DNA of 20,054 nucleotides from Alphaproteobacteria bacterium (GTDB lineage: Bacteria; Pseudomonadota; Alphaproteobacteria; ATCC43930; CGMCC-115725), in assembly GCA_028866355.1 (NCBI GenBank), contig JAGWIH010000009.1:1-20054 (forward strand), in the 5' to 3' direction. Numbering within the stretch: position 1 is the stretch's first letter; each line of letters starts with the position of its first letter. The translations under genes and the position numbers were made by a program. The notes beneath the pieces are model-generated. The model was not told the origin of the DNA, ran no database searches, and worked only from the letters and a program-made list of their open reading frames with translations. Below are positions 1 to 7,581 of this stretch, piece after piece.

Positions 1-222
1 AAAGGCCATACCGAGCTCTATCGCGGCGCCGAATACGTCGTCGACTTCCTGCCCAAGGTGAAGATCGAGGTGGTGATGGACGATCCGCTGGTACCGCGCG
101 CCATCGAGGCGATCCAGCATGCCGCCCATACCGGCCGCATCGGCGACGGCAAAATCTTCGTCACCGCCATCGAAGAAGCGATCCGCATCCGCACCGGCGA
201 GAAGGGCAAAGACGCGATCTGA
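1..222 (+). CDS. glnB: Nitrogen regulatory protein P-II, C-terminal part (5' end outside window)
   Basis: This is the last 73 residues of a PII signal-transduction protein; the first ~39 residues lie upstream of the window. The visible part begins in the T-loop, and KGHTELYRGAEYVVDF contains the Tyr (codon 12 here, nt 34-36) that matches Tyr51 of E. coli GlnB, the residue uridylylated by GlnD. The C-terminal signature TGRIGDGKIFV (B/C-loop, ATP and 2-oxoglutarate binding) and the ending IRTGEKGKDAI are typical. In the family, PII is a cytoplasmic trimer that reports nitrogen and energy status to the GlnE adenylyltransferase and the NtrB kinase. It lies 115 bases upstream of glnA on the same strand, the usual alphaproteobacterial glnBA arrangement. 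GlnB is preferred over GlnK because of the glnA neighbour, not because of any residue that I can see. Confidence 0.96.
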   Translation, partial: KGHTELYRGAEYVVDFLPKVKIEVVMDDPLVPRAIEAIQHAAHTGRIGDGKIFVTAIEEAIRIRTGEKGKDAI

Positions 223-337
223 TCCGCTGCAAACCCATCGATTTTCGGCCCGTGGCCCGCTAGGTTGACGCCTTCCGCCGCCGCGCCCGCCAAGAGCAAC
301 CAACCGAACGAACCAGCACGAGGGGAGACTAATTCCG

Positions 338-1747
338 ATGTCCGATCCGAAAAAAATCATGGAGATGATCAAGGAGCACGACGCCAAGTACGTCGACTTC
401 CGCTTCACCGACCCGCGCGGCAAATGGCAGCACCTGACCTATCACATCAAGTCGGTGACCAACGATTTGCTCAAAGGCGGAATCGCGTTCGACGGTTCGT
501 CGATCGCCGGCTGGAAGGCGATCAACGAGAGTGACATGCTCCTGATGCCGGATTTCGCCACCGCGGTGCTCGACCCGTTCTGCGCGCAGACGACGATCGC
601 GATCTTCTGCGACACGCATGAGCCGCTGACCGGTCAGCCCTATGCGCGCTGCCCACGCTCGATCGCCAAGAAGGCCGAGAAGTATCTCGCCTCGAGCGGC
701 ATCGGCGACAAGGCCTATTTCGGTCCCGAGGCCGAGTTCTTCGTGTTCGACGACGTGCGTTACAAATCGTCGATGGAGACGCAGTTCTATTCCGTCGACA
801 GCGAGGAAGGCCCCTACTACAGCGACCGCAAGCTGCCGGACGGCAACACCGGCCATCGTCCGCCGATCAAGGGCGGCTATTTCCCGGTGCCGCCGGTGGA
901 CAGCACCTACGATCTGCGTTCCGAGATGCTGTCGACCATGGCGGACATGGGCCTCAAGGTCGAGAAGCACCACCACGAAGTGGCGCCAGCGCAGCACGAG
1001 CTCGGCTTCGAGTTCAACACGCTCGTCACGACCGCCGACCAGACGCAGATCTATAAGTACGTGATCCACATGGTCGCCAACCAATACGGCAAGACGGCGA
1101 CCTTCATGCCGAAGCCGATCAAAGGCGACAACGGCTCGGGCATGCACACGCACCAATCGGTGTGGAAAGGCGACAAGCCGCTGTTCGCCGGTTCGGGCTA
1201 TGCCGATCTGTCGGACTTCGCGCTGCACTATATCGGCGGCATCATCAAGCATGCCAAGGCGATCAACGCCTTCACCAACCCGACGACCAACAGCTACAAG
1301 CGGCTGATCCCGGGATTCGAGGCGCCGGTGCTGTTGGCATATTCGGCGCGCAACCGTTCGGCGTCGTGCCGCATTCCGATCGTCGCGAGCCCGAAGGCGA
1401 AGCGCGTCGAGGTCCGTTTCCCGGATCCGGCCGCCAATCCGTATCTCGGCTTCGCGGCGATGCTGATGGCCGGCATCGACGGCGTGCAGAACAAGATCAA
1501 CCCCGGCCAGCCGATGGACAAGAACCTCTACGATCTGCCGCCTGAGGAATTGAAGGGCGTGCCGACTGTGTGCGGCTCATTGCGTGAGGCGCTCGAAAGC
1601 CTCAAGGCCGATCACGCCTTCCTGCTCAAGGGCGACGTGTTCACCAAGGACTTCATCGAGTCCTACATCGATCTCAAGTACGAGGAAGTCCACAAGTTCG
1701 AGCACACGCCGCATCCGATCGAGTTCGAGATGTACTACAGCGTCTGA
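338..1747 (+). CDS. glnA: Glutamine synthetase type I
   Basis: This 469-residue protein matches the usual GSI length. It makes glutamine from glutamate, ammonia and ATP in the cytoplasm as a dodecamer. Visible signatures are the N-terminal beta-grasp segment with FDGSSI (residues 51-56), metal-binding glutamates in GPEAEFFVF (E131, E133), the KGDNGSGMHTHQS stretch (262-274; metal-ligand His270), the arginine of NRSAS (R340) and the RVEVRFPDP strand (356-364). The adenylylation loop KNLYDLPPEE is present with Tyr398 (nt 1529-1531), so this is the GSI-beta class controlled by GlnE. The ATG at 338 is preceded by AGGGGAG at 321-327. The gene follows glnB and ends 26 bases before a strong hairpin terminator. 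The reading frame is intact. Confidence 0.98.
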   Translation: MSDPKKIMEMIKEHDAKYVDFRFTDPRGKWQHLTYHIKSVTNDLLKGGIAFDGSSIAGWKAINESDMLLMPDFATAVLDPFCAQTTIAIFCDTHEPLTGQPYARCPRSIAKKAEKYLASSGIGDKAYFGPEAEFFVFDDVRYKSSMETQFYSVDSEEGPYYSDRKLPDGNTGHRPPIKGGYFPVPPVDSTYDLRSEMLSTMADMGLKVEKHHHEVAPAQHELGFEFNTLVTTADQTQIYKYVIHMVANQYGKTATFMPKPIKGDNGSGMHTHQSVWKGDKPLFAGSGYADLSDFALHYIGGIIKHAKAINAFTNPTTNSYKRLIPGFEAPVLLAYSARNRSASCRIPIVASPKAKRVEVRFPDPAANPYLGFAAMLMAGIDGVQNKINPGQPMDKNLYDLPPEELKGVPTVCGSLREALESLKADHAFLLKGDVFTKDFIESYIDLKYEEVHKFEHTPHPIEFEMYYSV

Positions 1748-1773
1748 CGCGGCGCTTCGGTTTCGCGTTCGAG

Positions 1774-1804
1774 CCCCCGCCGGCGCCGCCGGCGGGGGTT
1801 TTCG
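1774..1804 (+). terminator. Rho-independent terminator of the glnBA unit
   Basis: A perfect 10-bp GC stem, CCCCCGCCGG (1774-1783) with CCGGCGGGGG (1789-1798), has a 5-base loop and is followed at once by TTTTCGTTT. It starts 26 bases after the glnA stop codon, so it is well placed to end the glnB-glnA transcript and to separate it from the downstream amidase gene. Confidence 0.9.
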
Positions 1805-1857
1805 TTTGCGCCGCGCCGCGGCTTGCAGTTCGTGCGGCGGACCGCTAGGAGACAGCG

Positions 1858-3108
1858 ATGGCTCCGCCGAAAAAGCCTCGCGCCGCACACCGCGCCAAGC
1901 CAGGCCCGTTCGCCGAATTCATCGATGAACTTTCGCGCCTGGCGCTGATCGGGCCGGAGGAGCGCGCCTTCCTCGCCAAGGGTCTTCAGTCGCGGGCCGT
2001 GCGCGACTTCCTCGCCACCGACGCGCCGTCGGAACGCCAGGCGAAGCCGACGGCCGCGGCTGGCAGCATCTCGGATGCGCTCGCCAAGCGCGCGCGCAAG
2101 GCCGGCTTGGTCCGCGAGACCGGCGACAACATGTTCCATGTCAAATCCGGTCCCGAGACCGTGCACTGGGGCTATCTGTGGAGCGCCGCCGAGCCGATCC
2201 TGCGCGTCGCGCCAGGCGCGACGGTGACCATCGACACCGTCTCGCACGAGGGCTTGCTCGCAGACCAAGGCGACCCCGTCGGCTTCTTCAAGCGCTTCGG
2301 CATTCCCAAGGCCGAGGTCTTGGGAGACGCGATCGCGATCTATGCCAAGGTGCAGCATTCGGGCGCCGGACCGCATATCGTCTCGGCGCCGGTCTATGTC
2401 GAAGGCGCCGAGCCCGGCGACGTGCTGGCGGTGCACGTGCTGGCGGCCGAGCCGCGCGTGCCGTATGGCGTCAATTCGGCGCGCCTGGGCAAAGGCACGT
2501 TGCCGGCCGAATTCACCCTCAACCGCAGCCTGGTCATCCCCTTCGACATGGAGGCGAGCGTCGCGCGCTTCGCGCCGGGCATCGCGATTCCGCTCAAGCC
2601 GTTCTTCGGCATCATGGCGACCGGACCGGCGCTGACGCTGGGCAAGCTCAATTCGGTGCCCCCGGGACCATACGGTGGCAATATCGACCTCAACGAGCTG
2701 ACTGCCGGCTCGACGCTTTATCTTCCGGTGCATGTTCCAGGGGCGCTGTTCATGACCGGCGACGGCCACGCCGCGCAGGGCGACGGCGAGGTCAATCTGA
2801 CGGCGATCGAGACGTCGCTCACCGGCACCTTCCGGCTCGAACTCTTGAAGCAGAAATTCTGGAGCCTGCCGCGCGCCGAAACGGCGACCCATTGGATCAC
2901 CATGGGCCTGCACGAAAGCCTCGACGAGGCGATGCGCATCGCCGTGCGCGAGACGATCAAGTTCCTCGGCGAGGTGCACGGCCTCGATCCGGCCGACGCC
3001 TATGCGCTGGCGAGCGTCGCGATCGATTTCGAGGTGACGCAGAACGTCGACGGCGTGAAAGGCATCCACGCCATGATCCCGAAAGCGATCTTCCAAGCTG
3101 CCCCATGA
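1858..3108 (+). CDS. Acetamidase/formamidase family protein (FmdA/AmdA)
   Basis: This 416-residue protein belongs to the FmdA_AmdA family, whose characterised members hydrolyse formamide, acetamide or related short amides to the acid and ammonia. The family core starts near residue 85 with HVKSGPETVHWGYLW and includes the strongly conserved GGNIDLNEL (273-281) and YLPVHVPGALF followed by GDGHAAQGDGE (301-311). The first ~85 residues are an extra, Lys/Ala-rich, probably helical N-terminal extension without a signal peptide, so the protein should be cytoplasmic. The ATG at 1858 has AGGAGA at 1847-1852. The stop overlaps the start of the next gene (ATGA), indicating translational coupling. The exact substrate cannot be read from the sequence. 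Sitting just after glnBA suits nitrogen scavenging, but the terminator at 1774 separates the transcripts. Confidence 0.88.
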   Translation: MAPPKKPRAAHRAKPGPFAEFIDELSRLALIGPEERAFLAKGLQSRAVRDFLATDAPSERQAKPTAAAGSISDALAKRARKAGLVRETGDNMFHVKSGPETVHWGYLWSAAEPILRVAPGATVTIDTVSHEGLLADQGDPVGFFKRFGIPKAEVLGDAIAIYAKVQHSGAGPHIVSAPVYVEGAEPGDVLAVHVLAAEPRVPYGVNSARLGKGTLPAEFTLNRSLVIPFDMEASVARFAPGIAIPLKPFFGIMATGPALTLGKLNSVPPGPYGGNIDLNELTAGSTLYLPVHVPGALFMTGDGHAAQGDGEVNLTAIETSLTGTFRLELLKQKFWSLPRAETATHWITMGLHESLDEAMRIAVRETIKFLGEVHGLDPADAYALASVAIDFEVTQNVDGVKGIHAMIPKAIFQAAP

Positions 3109-3854
3109 AGCCGCGCGCGGTTCTGTTCTGGAGTGGCGGCAAGGATTCCGGTCTGGCGCTCGATCGTCTGCGCCGCGCCGGCGACTACGAGATCGCCGCG
3201 CTGATCACGACGGTCAACGCTCAATATGGGCGCGTCTCGATGCACGGCGTGCGCGAAGAGCTGGTTGCGGCGCAAGCGCGCGCCGCCGGCTTGCCGCTCG
3301 ACACCATGTATGTCGGACCATCGGGCACCAACGAGGCCTATGTCGCGTCGCTGCGCAAAACGCTCGCCGTCTGGCGCGAGCGCGGCATCGAGACTGTCGC
3401 GTTTGGCGACATCTTCCTGGCCGATCTGCGGCAATGGCGCGAAAGCCTCCTCGCCGAGCTCGGCCTGCACGGCGTCTTTCCGCTGTGGCACGCCGATACG
3501 ACGCAACTCGCACAGGAATTCGTCGCGCGCGGATTCCGTGCCGTGCTGTGCTGTGCCAATGATGCGATGCTCGGCGAGGCGGATGTTGGCCGCGCGCTCG
3601 ACACCGCATTCTTCACCGGCCTGCCGGCCGGCGTCGATCCCTGCGGCGAGAACGGCGAATATCACAGCTTCGTCTGGGACGGGCCGGTGTTCCACACGCC
3701 GGTCGCGTTCAAGATCGGCGAAAAACTCTATCGGCCGCTCGAAGCCACGCCCGCAACCGCAGCGGCAGCGAACGGTCCTATGATTCCGGTGCCAGCCGCG
3801 CCCGGCCCCAGCGCCACCAAGGGCTTCTGGTTCGTCGACCTGTTGCCGGCATAA
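3105..3854 (+). CDS. PP-loop ATP pyrophosphatase, diphthine-ammonia ligase (Dph6/MJ0570) type
   Basis: This 249-residue protein has an N-terminal adenine-nucleotide alpha-hydrolase fold with the PP-loop WSGGKDSGLAL (SGGKDS at residues 10-15). It also carries the family motifs FGDIFLADLRQWRE (~102-115) and CGENGEYHSF (180-189). Eukaryotic and archaeal Dph6 uses this domain to adenylate a carboxylate and amidate it with ammonium. Bacteria lack diphthamide, so the bacterial substrate is unknown and I assign only the fold and the chemistry type. The start ATG at 3105 overlaps the amidase stop at 3106-3108, an arrangement that implies co-expression. The last ~30 residues are Ala/Pro-rich and look like a variable tail. 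Annotation pipelines often call such genes 'adenine nucleotide alpha hydrolase' or 'ATPase'. Confidence 0.85.
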   Translation: MKPRAVLFWSGGKDSGLALDRLRRAGDYEIAALITTVNAQYGRVSMHGVREELVAAQARAAGLPLDTMYVGPSGTNEAYVASLRKTLAVWRERGIETVAFGDIFLADLRQWRESLLAELGLHGVFPLWHADTTQLAQEFVARGFRAVLCCANDAMLGEADVGRALDTAFFTGLPAGVDPCGENGEYHSFVWDGPVFHTPVAFKIGEKLYRPLEATPATAAAANGPMIPVPAAPGPSATKGFWFVDLLPA

Positions 3855-3900
3855 TCGCGGAACAACCGCCGCCGCCAAGCGTTATCCGGGGATGAGCCCA

Positions 3901-4140
3901 ATGCAGGCGCCGCGCCGCGCGCAGCAGCCGGGCAAGCCGAAACCGCCCGGCAATCCGCCGGCGCCGCCCGAGCGCGATCCGGCCAAGCCGCCGCCGATCG
4001 ACGAGCCACCCGAGCCGGTCCCGCCGCCGCTCGACGTGCCGCCGACGCCGATGGAAAGCGAAGCCGGCGATTGGCCAAGTCGTCGTCAGCGTGCGGGCGG
4101 AATCGGACGTGGCTTGCGGTCGGCGTCGATCGCGACATAG
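3901..4140 (+). CDS. Small proline-rich hypothetical protein
   Basis: This is a 79-residue reading frame, of which roughly the first 55 residues are dominated by Pro, with PP pairs alternating with acidic or basic residues (for example PPPIDEPPEPVPPPLDVPP). The ATG at 3901 is chosen over the in-frame ATG at 3892 because GGGGA at 3888-3892 is spaced 8 bases from 3901 and overlaps the earlier start. Codon third positions are mostly G or C up to about 4075, as in real genes here. The last ~18 codons run antisense into the 3' end of the thioesterase gene and look less gene-like. Short proline-rich proteins of unknown function are common in Alphaproteobacteria. It may be the third gene after the amidase and PP-loop genes. 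It could also be a chance frame in GC-rich DNA. Confidence 0.42.
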   Translation: MQAPRRAQQPGKPKPPGNPPAPPERDPAKPPPIDEPPEPVPPPLDVPPTPMESEAGDWPSRRQRAGGIGRGLRSASIAT

Positions 4141-4484
4141 GTGAAGATGCCTTCCGTGACCTTGACGGTCTTTTCGCCGGCAAGGCGCCGCGCCCAGACT
4201 TCGATGCAGACGGTGATCGACGTGCGCCCGACTTTTGTCACCGTGGCATAGCCGCTGATTTCATCGCCGACGAGCACCGGCCGATGGAAACTCATCGAGG
4301 CGATACCGACTGTGGCGACGCGACCTTGCGCCCGGCGCATCGCCGCCGAGCCGCCGGCCAGGTCCATCTGCGCCAGAATCCAGCCACCGAAAATGTCGCC
4401 GCGCGCGTTGGCGTCGGCCGGCATGGCGATGGTCCGGAGCGTCGGCTCGCGCGCCGGCGGCGATTCGTGAGTGGCTTTAGCCAT
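4086..4484 (-). CDS. yciA: Acyl-CoA thioesterase, YciA type (hotdog fold)
   Basis: This 132-residue single hotdog domain closely resembles E. coli YciA: LRTIAMPADANARGDIFGGW (residues 16-35), then MDLAGG, FHRPVLVGDEISGYATV, and TEGIFTYVAIDADRKPRPIP at the C-terminus. The conserved Asn-Ala-x-Gly-Asp segment provides the catalytic Asp in the family. YciA hydrolyses a wide range of acyl-CoAs to free acid and CoA in the cytoplasm. The ATG (complement of 4482-4484) has a strong AAGGAGA (complement of 4492-4498). It diverges from parE, with 120 bases between start codons, and its 3' end is overlapped antisense by the small proline-rich frame. Confidence 0.93.
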   Translation of the reverse strand: MAKATHESPPAREPTLRTIAMPADANARGDIFGGWILAQMDLAGGSAAMRRAQGRVATVGIASMSFHRPVLVGDEISGYATVTKVGRTSITVCIEVWARRLAGEKTVKVTEGIFTYVAIDADRKPRPIPPAR

Positions 4485-4604
4485 GCGCGCATCTCCTTCA
4501 CTGGCTCGGCGATCATAGCCGATTCGCCGAGACGGCTCTTGCTTCGACCGTCACCAGATGTTGTTATCCGCGCGTGATTCGCACCCTTGAACTTGCCTAA
4601 AGCG

Positions 4605-6614
4605 ATGTCGCCCGCGCACGCGCGCAAGACGCGCGATACGCCCGACCTGTTCGAAGGCGCGCCGGGCAAACGCTCCGGCTCCTATTCCGCCAAAGACATC
4701 GAAGTGCTCGAAGGCCTCGAGCCGGTGCGGCGCCGGCCGGGCATGTATATCGGCGGCACCGACGAGCGCGCGATGCATCATCTGGTCGCCGAGGCGCTCG
4801 ACAACGCGATGGACGAAGCCGTCGCCGGCCATGCGACCCGTATCGAGATCGAGCTGCACGCCGACGGCAGCTGCGCCGTGCGCGACAACGGCCGCGGCAT
4901 ACCGATTGACCCGCATCCCAAGTTCCGCACAAAGTCGGCGCTCGAAGTCATCCTCACCATGCTGCATTCCGGCGGCAAGTTCGGCGGCAGTGCCTATAAG
5001 ACATCGGGCGGCCTGCACGGCGTCGGCATTTCGGTCGTCAACGCCCTGAGTGACAAGCTCACCGTCGAGGTGGCGCGCGACCGCAAGCTGTGGACGCAGG
5101 AATACAGCCGCGGCAAGCCCAAGACCAAGCTCAAGTCGGGCGGCGCCACCAACCGGCGCGGCACGCTGGTGCGCTTCCATCCCGATCCCGACATTTTCGG
5201 CACCAGCGCGCATTTCCGGCCGGCCAACATCTATCGCCTGGCGCGTTCCAAAGCCTATCTCTTCCGCGGCGTCGAGATCCGTTGGTCTTGCGATCCGAAG
5301 ATTCCGCGACCCGAGGATGTACCGAAAGAGGCGACGCTGCATTTTCCCGGCGGCCTCAGCGATTATCTCACCGCGTTGCTCGACAAGCGCGACACCGTGA
5401 CGCCGCGCGCCTTCACCGGCGAAGCCGAGCTCAACGGCAGCGGTCGCGTCGAATGGGCGATCGCCTGGACCGAGGACGCCGACGAGGGCACGACGGCCTC
5501 GTTCTGCAACACCGTGCCGACGCCGGACGGCGGCACGCACGAACAAGGTCTGCGCGCGGCGCTGACGCGTGGCCTCAAGGCTTATGGCGAGCTCGCCAAC
5601 AACCGCCGCGCGGCGCAAGTCACCGGCGACGACGCGATGAGCGGCGCGGTCGTCATCCTTTCGCTCTTTCTCAAGAACCCGCAGTTCCAAGGTCAGACCA
5701 AGGAGAAGCTCGCATCGACTGAGGCGCAGCGTCTGGTCGAAACGGCGCTCAAGGATCATTTCGATCACTGGCTGTCGGACGATCCGCCGGCGTCGCGCGC
5801 GCTGCTCGAGACCATCATCCAGCGCGCCGAAGACCGGCTGCGCCGCCGCCAGGAGAAAGAGCTCGACCGGAAATCCGCGACGCGCAAGCTCCGCCTGCCC
5901 GGCAAGCTTGCCGATTGCTCGCGCTCGTCGCCGGTCGGCACCGAGATTTTCATTGTTGAAGGCGACAGCGCCGGCGGCTCGGCCAAGCAGGCCCGCCAAC
6001 GCGAGAGCCAGGCGATCCTGCCGCTGCGGGGCAAGATCCTCAACGTCGCCTCGGCCGGCGCCGAGCGCTTGCGGCAGAACCAGGAGCTGTCCGATCTCAT
6101 CCTGGCGCTCGGCTGTAGCAGCGGCGAGCGCTACCAGGACGCAAAGCTCCGCTACGAACGCGTCATCATTATGACCGACGCCGACGTCGACGGCGCACAT
6201 ATCGCGTCGCTGTTGATGACCTTCTTCTTCCGCGAGATGCCCGAATTGGTGGAGACCGGTAAGCTGTTCCTCGCCGTGCCGCCGCTCTATCGCCTCCAGC
6301 AAGGCGATACGACGGTCTATGCGCGCGATGACGCCGACAAGGACAAGCTGATGAAGACCGCATTCGGCAAAAGCAAAGCCAAGGTCGAGATCAGCCGCTT
6401 CAAGGGTCTGGGCGAGATGCCGCCGCGTTTCCTGAAGGAGACGACCATGGACCCGGCGAAGCGCGTGCTGTTGCGCGTAACGTTGCCGCCCAAAGGCGAG
6501 CGCGGCTTCAAGCAGACGATCAAGCTGGTCGAGAGCCTGATGGGCCGCAAGCCCGAGCTGCGCTATCAGTTCATCCAGGAAAAGGCGAAATTCGTCCGCG
6601 ATCTCGACGTGTGA
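4605..6614 (+). CDS. parE: DNA topoisomerase IV subunit B
   Basis: This 669-residue type IIA topoisomerase ATPase subunit pairs with ParC to decatenate chromosomes. Numbering is from the ATG at 4605. The GHKL ATPase domain shows EALDNAMDEA (63-72), DNGRGIP (94-100) and GGLHGVGISVVNALS (135-149). The TOPRIM domain shows EGDSAGGSAKQARQ, LPLRGKILNV and TDADVDGAHI, the Mg2+-binding acidic cluster. The length and the QTKEKLAS segment fit ParE better than the ~800-residue GyrB. The start is uncertain: an in-frame TTG at 4587 would add six residues, and neither start has a clear Shine-Dalgarno. ATG was chosen by codon preference. The frame is intact through the conserved C-terminus (FVRDLDV). Confidence 0.95.
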   Translation: MSPAHARKTRDTPDLFEGAPGKRSGSYSAKDIEVLEGLEPVRRRPGMYIGGTDERAMHHLVAEALDNAMDEAVAGHATRIEIELHADGSCAVRDNGRGIPIDPHPKFRTKSALEVILTMLHSGGKFGGSAYKTSGGLHGVGISVVNALSDKLTVEVARDRKLWTQEYSRGKPKTKLKSGGATNRRGTLVRFHPDPDIFGTSAHFRPANIYRLARSKAYLFRGVEIRWSCDPKIPRPEDVPKEATLHFPGGLSDYLTALLDKRDTVTPRAFTGEAELNGSGRVEWAIAWTEDADEGTTASFCNTVPTPDGGTHEQGLRAALTRGLKAYGELANNRRAAQVTGDDAMSGAVVILSLFLKNPQFQGQTKEKLASTEAQRLVETALKDHFDHWLSDDPPASRALLETIIQRAEDRLRRRQEKELDRKSATRKLRLPGKLADCSRSSPVGTEIFIVEGDSAGGSAKQARQRESQAILPLRGKILNVASAGAERLRQNQELSDLILALGCSSGERYQDAKLRYERVIIMTDADVDGAHIASLLMTFFFREMPELVETGKLFLAVPPLYRLQQGDTTVYARDDADKDKLMKTAFGKSKAKVEISRFKGLGEMPPRFLKETTMDPAKRVLLRVTLPPKGERGFKQTIKLVESLMGRKPELRYQFIQEKAKFVRDLDV

Positions 6615-6639
6615 GCGGTCTCTCGATCCGGCGTGGTCC

Positions 6640-7248
6640 TCACGCGGCGAGCCGCCCAACTTCGACCGTCGCCGCGTCGATCGCCGCCTTGCGCTGATCC
6701 GGGCCGACATTGACGCCTTCAGCGCGGATGAACGTCAGATCGGTGATGCCGAAGAAACCGAAGACGCCGCGCAGATAGTTTTCCTGGTGATCGAGGGATG
6801 CCGTCGGCATCTGCGGGCCGTAGAAACCGCCGCGCGACGACGCAACGATCACGCGCTTGCCGCCGGCCAGGCCCTCGGGCCCCTTCTCGGTGTAACGGAA
6901 CGTCTTGCCGCGGACCGCCAGCCGGTCGATCCAGGCCTTGAGCTGCGACGAGACCGAAAAATTGTACATCGGTGCGCCGACGACGACGATGTCGGCCGCG
7001 AGAAAGTCCGCGAGCGCCTTCTGGCCGAGCGCGAGGTCGCGTTGCAAGGCGGGCTCTTCCGGCGTCGCGCCCTGCGCGGCCGCCAGATGCGCACCGGTCA
7101 AATGCCCGATCGGCTCGGCGCCGAGATCGTGATAGCTCACGTCGAGCGCCGGATTGGCGTCGCGCAGCCGCTTGACGATCGCCGCGCTGAGTTGGCGGCT
7201 GATCGAATTGGCGCCCAGAATGCTGGCATCGACATGCAGGAGCTTCAT
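6640..7248 (-). CDS. azoR: FMN-dependent NADH:quinone oxidoreductase / azoreductase
   Basis: This 202-residue flavodoxin-fold enzyme matches the AzoR family. MKLLHVDASILGANSISRQL at the N-terminus carries the phosphate-binding serines. GAPMYNFSVSSQLKAWID (91-108) is the characteristic FMN-binding segment, and SSRGG (137-141) is a second flavin contact. Family members reduce quinones and azo dyes by two electrons with NAD(P)H and protect against thiol and quinone stress. The start is the ATG at the complement of 7246-7248; the reading frame continues upstream, but AzoR homologues begin exactly at MKLLHVDAS and a GAGGA lies 8 bases upstream. It is downstream of the small exported-protein gene on the same strand and divergent from a LysR-type gene, which probably regulates it. 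Confidence 0.94.
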   Translation of the reverse strand: MKLLHVDASILGANSISRQLSAAIVKRLRDANPALDVSYHDLGAEPIGHLTGAHLAAAQGATPEEPALQRDLALGQKALADFLAADIVVVGAPMYNFSVSSQLKAWIDRLAVRGKTFRYTEKGPEGLAGGKRVIVASSRGGFYGPQMPTASLDHQENYLRGVFGFFGITDLTFIRAEGVNVGPDQRKAAIDAATVEVGRLAA

Positions 7249-7301
7249 GGCTCGTGTCCTCGGTAAAGTCCTTGGTAAATAATGCTGGGAGACCGAGCGT
7301 G

Positions 7302-7327
7302 GGGCCGTCGCTCTTCGGCGACGGCCC
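7302..7327. repeat. Stem-loop between the small exported-protein gene and azoR
   Basis: A perfect 10-bp inverted repeat, GGGCCGTCGC (7302-7311) with GCGACGGCCC (7318-7327), has a UCUUCG-type loop on the plus strand. It lies in the 97-base gap between two minus-strand genes. Read on the minus strand it is not followed by a T-run, so it may be an mRNA-stabilising or partially terminating hairpin rather than a full terminator. Confidence 0.6.
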
Positions 7328-7345
7328 ACCACACGGTTTTTGACG

Positions 7346-7531
7346 TTAGTCGCCGACCGCTGGCGACACCAACGCATCGCTGCTGTACGGCCCGCCGTGC
7401 GAGAACGCGGCGGCGACACTCTGATTCGCGAGTGCCTGCTGCTCGACCTGACCGGCCAGTGCGGCCTGGGCCAGGGGAGCCGAAAGCGCGACGGCAACCA
7501 CCAACGCGCGGAAGACGGTGAGTGAACGCAT
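7346..7531 (-). CDS. Small exported protein, 61 residues, unknown function
   Basis: The first ~26 residues form a clear Sec signal peptide: MRSLTVF, the hydrophobic ALVVAVALSA core, then AQAALA as a plausible cleavage site. This leaves a mature peptide of about 35 residues with no Cys and a GGPYSSDA segment. The ATG is preceded by a near-perfect AAGGAGA (complement of 7538-7544) at 6-base spacing, which strongly supports translation. It is upstream of azoR on the same strand, with 97 bases and a strong hairpin between them. I do not recognise the mature part. Small periplasmic proteins of this style (DUF4148-like) are known beside stress regulators, but I cannot confirm a family. Confidence 0.72.
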   Translation of the reverse strand: MRSLTVFRALVVAVALSAPLAQAALAGQVEQQALANQSVAAAFSHGGPYSSDALVSPAVGD

Positions 7532-7581
7532 AGCACTTCTCCTTCAACTCATGAAACGGCCGGGATTGGCTGCCTCACGAC

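Noticed and set aside
230..300. Possible sigma-54 promoter before glnA (TGGCCC then GTTGAC)
   Set aside because: The second half lacks the TTGC core and the spacing is off by one, so it does not meet the -24/-12 consensus.
329..1252. Long open frame antisense to glnA (307 codons)
   Set aside because: It lies wholly within glnA; the product is Arg/His/Val-rich without recognisable motifs, as expected for a mirror frame in high-GC coding DNA.
1735..3096. 453-codon antisense frame opposite the amidase gene
   Set aside because: It is composed of repetitive Arg/Asp/Gly-rich sequence with no family features, and the plus-strand frame is a clear conserved enzyme.
2178..3104. Upstream in-frame extension of the PP-loop ATPase giving a 558-residue protein
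   Set aside because: The extension is Arg-rich shadow sequence inside the amidase gene; family members begin at the MKPRAVLFWSGGKDS-like start.
4551..6710. 719-codon frame antisense to parE
   Set aside because: parE is unmistakable on the plus strand and the antisense product shows no domain, only Arg/Ala/Glu/Leu-rich low complexity.
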